NCBI RefSeq assembly: GCF_019207025.1
Contig: NZ_JAEEGC010000047.1
Location: 1 to 33,807, forward strand
DNA: 33,807 bases
DNA from: Clostridium thailandense
GTDB taxonomy: Bacteria; Bacillota; Clostridia; Clostridiales; Clostridiaceae
Direction: 5' to 3'
Part shown: positions 31,666 to 33,807 of the stretch, piece after piece
Layout of the letters: each line of letters begins with the position of its first letter
Numbering within the stretch: the first letter of the stretch is position 1
Program-made: the position numbers and the translations under genes
Notes under the pieces: model-generated
What the model was told of the DNA's origin: nothing
Database searches by the model: none
What the model saw: the letters and a program-made list of their open reading frames with translations, nothing else

Positions 31666-32739
31666 TTAAATTGATTGAAAAGCTTTTACCTCTTCTTCGC
31701 CTCTTAGCACTCGTAATGCTCCAGCTGCCAAAGCTTCCATTTCATATTCACCAGGCATAAGTTCTACTGGTGCAATAAAAGATACTAACCTTGTAATGTA
31801 ATCAGATATATATTTTGAATAAGAAACGCCTCCAGTAAGTATGATTCGATCCACCTCTCCTGCTACTGGTATTGCTAATCTTCCAATATCTTTTGCAAGA
31901 TTATAAGCCATTGCCTCATATACCAACTTTGCAGAGGAATCCCCAGAGGTTATACGTTTCTCAATTTCAATGCCATCAGTTGTACCAAGATGGGCTTTCA
32001 ACCCTCCATTACCTCTTACCATTTTAACAAGTTGAGCTTCTGTATATTTGCCTGAAAAGCAAAGCTGTATCAATGGAACTGCATCAAGTGAACCTGCCCT
32101 TTCAGGTGCAAAGCCTCCATTATCGTCATTAACAGCATCGATATTGCGTCCATCCTTAAATAAACGTATAGACACACCTCCACCAATATGCGCTACAATG
32201 AATGTACACTCAGAAAAAGGTTTTTTTAAAACCTCATTTGCACATTTAATAGCCATAGCACGAGTGTTTAAGGCATGACCCACTGCAAAATGCGGCAATT
32301 CAGGCAATCCACTTACCCTTGCAAGATTAGTTATCTCATCCACTGAGACAGGGTCATAAACATATGCTGGTATGGCTAATTCCTGCGAAAGTTCAAATGC
32401 TATAATACAGCCTAAAGCTGCAGCGTGCTTATCATCCTCTGGTCTCTTTAGATACTCAACCATATTCTGATCTATTCTGATTGCTCCCGATGAGCAAGGC
32501 GGAATACGTCCTCCTCTGGAACAAATTGCTGTAAGATTTTTTAATTGTACTTTTTTTTCAGCAAGTACTTGTTTCACAATGTTTCCTCGAAATTCAGATT
32601 GTTCCAAGCAGCTTTTAAAAGCAGCTAATTCCTCCTCAGTATGTCTAATTGTCTCCTTGAAATGCTGAGTTTCATCAATATAAATTGCTATTTTTGTTGA
32701 AGTAGAACCCATATTTAATACTAAAATTTGATGTTGCAT
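31666..32739 (-). CDS. buk: Butyrate kinase
   Basis: An ASKHA-fold acyl kinase: butyryl-phosphate + ADP <-> butyrate + ATP. Branched and shorter acyl phosphates are accepted by some members. Motifs are VLNMGSTSTKIAIY at the N-terminus, CSRGGRIPP, FIVAHIGGGVSIRLF, GGFAPERAGSLDAVPLIQLC and ILTGGVSYSKYI. I start it at ATG 32739 with AGGAGG seven bases upstream; the frame is open further, to 32973, but without a ribosome site. That gives 357 residues, the usual length. No phosphotransbutyrylase gene is adjacent. It is divergent from a GntR regulator. It might also take acyl-phosphate made by PduL, since the compartment operon lacks a kinase. Confidence 0.95.
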   Translation of the reverse strand: MQHQILVLNMGSTSTKIAIYIDETQHFKETIRHTEEELAAFKSCLEQSEFRGNIVKQVLAEKKVQLKNLTAICSRGGRIPPCSSGAIRIDQNMVEYLKRPEDDKHAAALGCIIAFELSQELAIPAYVYDPVSVDEITNLARVSGLPELPHFAVGHALNTRAMAIKCANEVLKKPFSECTFIVAHIGGGVSIRLFKDGRNIDAVNDDNGGFAPERAGSLDAVPLIQLCFSGKYTEAQLVKMVRGNGGLKAHLGTTDGIEIEKRITSGDSSAKLVYEAMAYNLAKDIGRLAIPVAGEVDRIILTGGVSYSKYISDYITRLVSFIAPVELMPGEYEMEALAAGALRVLRGEEEVKAFQSI

Positions 32740-33070
32740 TTTTTTCCTCCTTTTTCTTAACTTTTGATAAGAGTATAGCATGTAGAATATACTGTGCAAA
32801 TATTGCGACACAATAAAGATGCTATGTACAAAAATATGTACAAAATGCAAATGCGCGTATAATATTTTATACAGTAAAGTTGAATAGTTGATTTTTGTTT
32901 CACCTGTCTTGCGTGCTTTGGACACATCGCATATAATAAACTTATGGCAAAAACAAGTAACATAAGTGATCATCTCAAAATCTATAACTTAGAGTAAATC
33001 GCTTACTCATTGAGTACTCATTCCACTGCAAGAAGAAAGAGTCTCATTATAATAAAAGGGGGAAAACGCT
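32740..33070. promoter_or_regulatory. Divergent buk-gntR promoter region
   Basis: A gap of about 330 bases between divergent genes. It contains a tandem repeat TATGTACAAAA at 32823-32833 and 32835-32845, a TATAAT-like segment near 32859-32864, and an inverted repeat ACTTATG (32940-32946) ... CATAAGT (32961-32967). The first sits where a repressor would block buk transcription; the second resembles the ACTTGTG palindrome upstream of the reductase gene. Binding by the GntR protein is inferred. Confidence 0.5.
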
Positions 33071-33766
33071 ATGAACTACGAAGAACGGATTGCTGAATTA
33101 ATTGAGAAACATACATTTATTAGCAAAACAGATGTAGTATATACCCTCGTGTTGGAAGATATTATAGAAGGCCGACTCAAGGGTGGCTCCAGATTAAATC
33201 AAGAGGATCTTTCTATGCAATTTGGCATATCCCGTTCACCTGTGCGTGAGGCGTTAAATCGTTTGGCAAGCGATGGGTATCTGGTAAAATCCAATGCATC
33301 AGGTTATCGTGTTTACGATCTGAGACTTGAGGATTACATTTCTCTTAATGAGTTTCGAAACATGATGGAGTCCTTTGGCAGCAGCCTTGCTGTGAAAAAT
33401 ATAACCGGTAACGAACTAGATATATTGAAACGAAATATTGAAGAAACTAAAGAGGCCGTTGAAAAAAAAGATACAAAAGCTTTTCTGCACCTTGATGAAG
33501 AGTTTCATGGACTTCTTATAGAGGCTGGAAAAAATCCGCATCTTATTGAAGCATATAACTCTTATGGACAACGATTTCATTTATTCGGCATTCTCACACT
33601 TTCACAGGAAATGTTAGCAATTGCTTACAAATGGCACGTAAAAATTTTACAAGCAGTCATTTCTGGTAATGCTGAGGAGGTTGCAAAAACCACTCGTTTA
33701 CATCGTGAAGCAACCATTAATAGTGCATTAAGAATTTGCCGCAACAAATGGTCAACAGAAGATTAA
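33071..33766 (+). CDS. GntR-family regulator with FCD effector domain
   Basis: A 231-residue regulator. The N-terminal winged helix (about 20-85) reads IIEGRLKGGSRLNQEDLSMQFGISRSPVREALNRLASDGYL. The FCD ligand domain follows (about 95-220). Candidate metal-binding residues are the Asp and His of HLDEEFHGLLIEAG, the His of YKWHVKIL and the His of TTRLHREAT, a pattern usually bound to carboxylic-acid effectors. The ATG is behind AAAAGGGGG. Codon use is CGN-rich, like the reductase and kinase genes. It probably controls buk and perhaps the reductase/AcnX operon. Confidence 0.93.
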   Translation: MNYEERIAELIEKHTFISKTDVVYTLVLEDIIEGRLKGGSRLNQEDLSMQFGISRSPVREALNRLASDGYLVKSNASGYRVYDLRLEDYISLNEFRNMMESFGSSLAVKNITGNELDILKRNIEETKEAVEKKDTKAFLHLDEEFHGLLIEAGKNPHLIEAYNSYGQRFHLFGILTLSQEMLAIAYKWHVKILQAVISGNAEEVAKTTRLHREATINSALRICRNKWSTED

Positions 33767-33791
33767 AAAAGTATTATAGATACCTACAGCC

Positions 33792-33807
33792 GACACTTAA
33801 CTTATGC
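33792..33807. promoter_or_regulatory. Half of a possible GntR operator at the window end
   Basis: GACACTTAACTTATGC matches 26138-26153 (GACACTTAACTTGTGC) at 15 of 16 positions. In the earlier copy this is the left half of a palindrome; here the right half would lie beyond the window. Confidence 0.4.

Noticed and set aside
32740..32973. Long N-terminal extension of the butyrate kinase frame
   Set aside because: The kinase motif begins directly at ATG 32739, which has AGGAGG at good spacing. The extra residues resemble no kinase sequence and cover the promoter region.

Overview
The window looks like chromosome of an anaerobic low-GC Firmicute, most likely a Clostridium. The DNA is AT-rich with mostly AGA arginine codons and strong GGAGG-type ribosome binding sites. 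It also carries oxygen-sensitive glycyl-radical chemistry, an enoate-reductase-type flavoprotein and a butyrate kinase. No rRNA, tRNA or CRISPR was found.

Left part (1-11250) is an envelope and stress region. It holds the N-terminal part of a sigma-54-dependent activator, a decayed IS1182-type transposase with a leader hairpin, and a two-gene membrane operon (PssA-like protein with a degraded catalytic motif, plus a TVP38/DedA-type protein). Next come an OmpR-type two-component system, a GNAT acetyltransferase, an AI-2E-family permease, a heterodimeric ABC exporter, a MITE-like inverted-repeat element and a MerR regulator. Two near-identical 41-bp arrays of TCTTAAGA (2508-2548 and 6364-6404) suggest a small regulon of the two-component system.

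Middle part (11290-25930) is a glycyl-radical bacterial microcompartment locus of the propanediol/glycerol dehydratase kind. A minus-strand operon runs: hexamer shell protein, PduB-type trimer shell protein with an internal start, PduK-type shell protein, PduL phosphotransacylase, EutJ, flavoprotein, CoA-acylating aldehyde dehydrogenase, PduN-type pentamer, iron alcohol dehydrogenase, glycerol/diol facilitator, then a strong terminator. A PocR-domain LytS-type kinase and an AraC-type response regulator sit divergently upstream. A second minus-strand unit encodes the glycyl radical dehydratase and its activase, separated by a terminator. An 18-bp motif lies about 135 bp upstream of both enzyme and shell operons and is the best candidate for the regulator's operator. 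Expected flow: diol (or glycerol) -> aldehyde -> acyl-CoA -> acyl-phosphate, with part of the aldehyde reduced to alcohol to recycle NADH. The dehydratase carries a 56-60 residue insertion that repeats its own adjacent helix.

Right part (26064-33807) is the least conventional. An enoate-reductase-like flavoenzyme is translated in tandem with both subunits of an aconitase-X-type dehydratase, followed by a soluble chemoreceptor. A butyrate kinase and a GntR/FCD regulator are transcribed divergently from each other. The reductase, kinase and regulator share CGN-rich arginine codon use and related ACTTRTG motifs. They may form a transferred module that dehydrates a hydroxy acid, saturates the product and handles it through an acyl-phosphate. 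The substrate is not evident from sequence.
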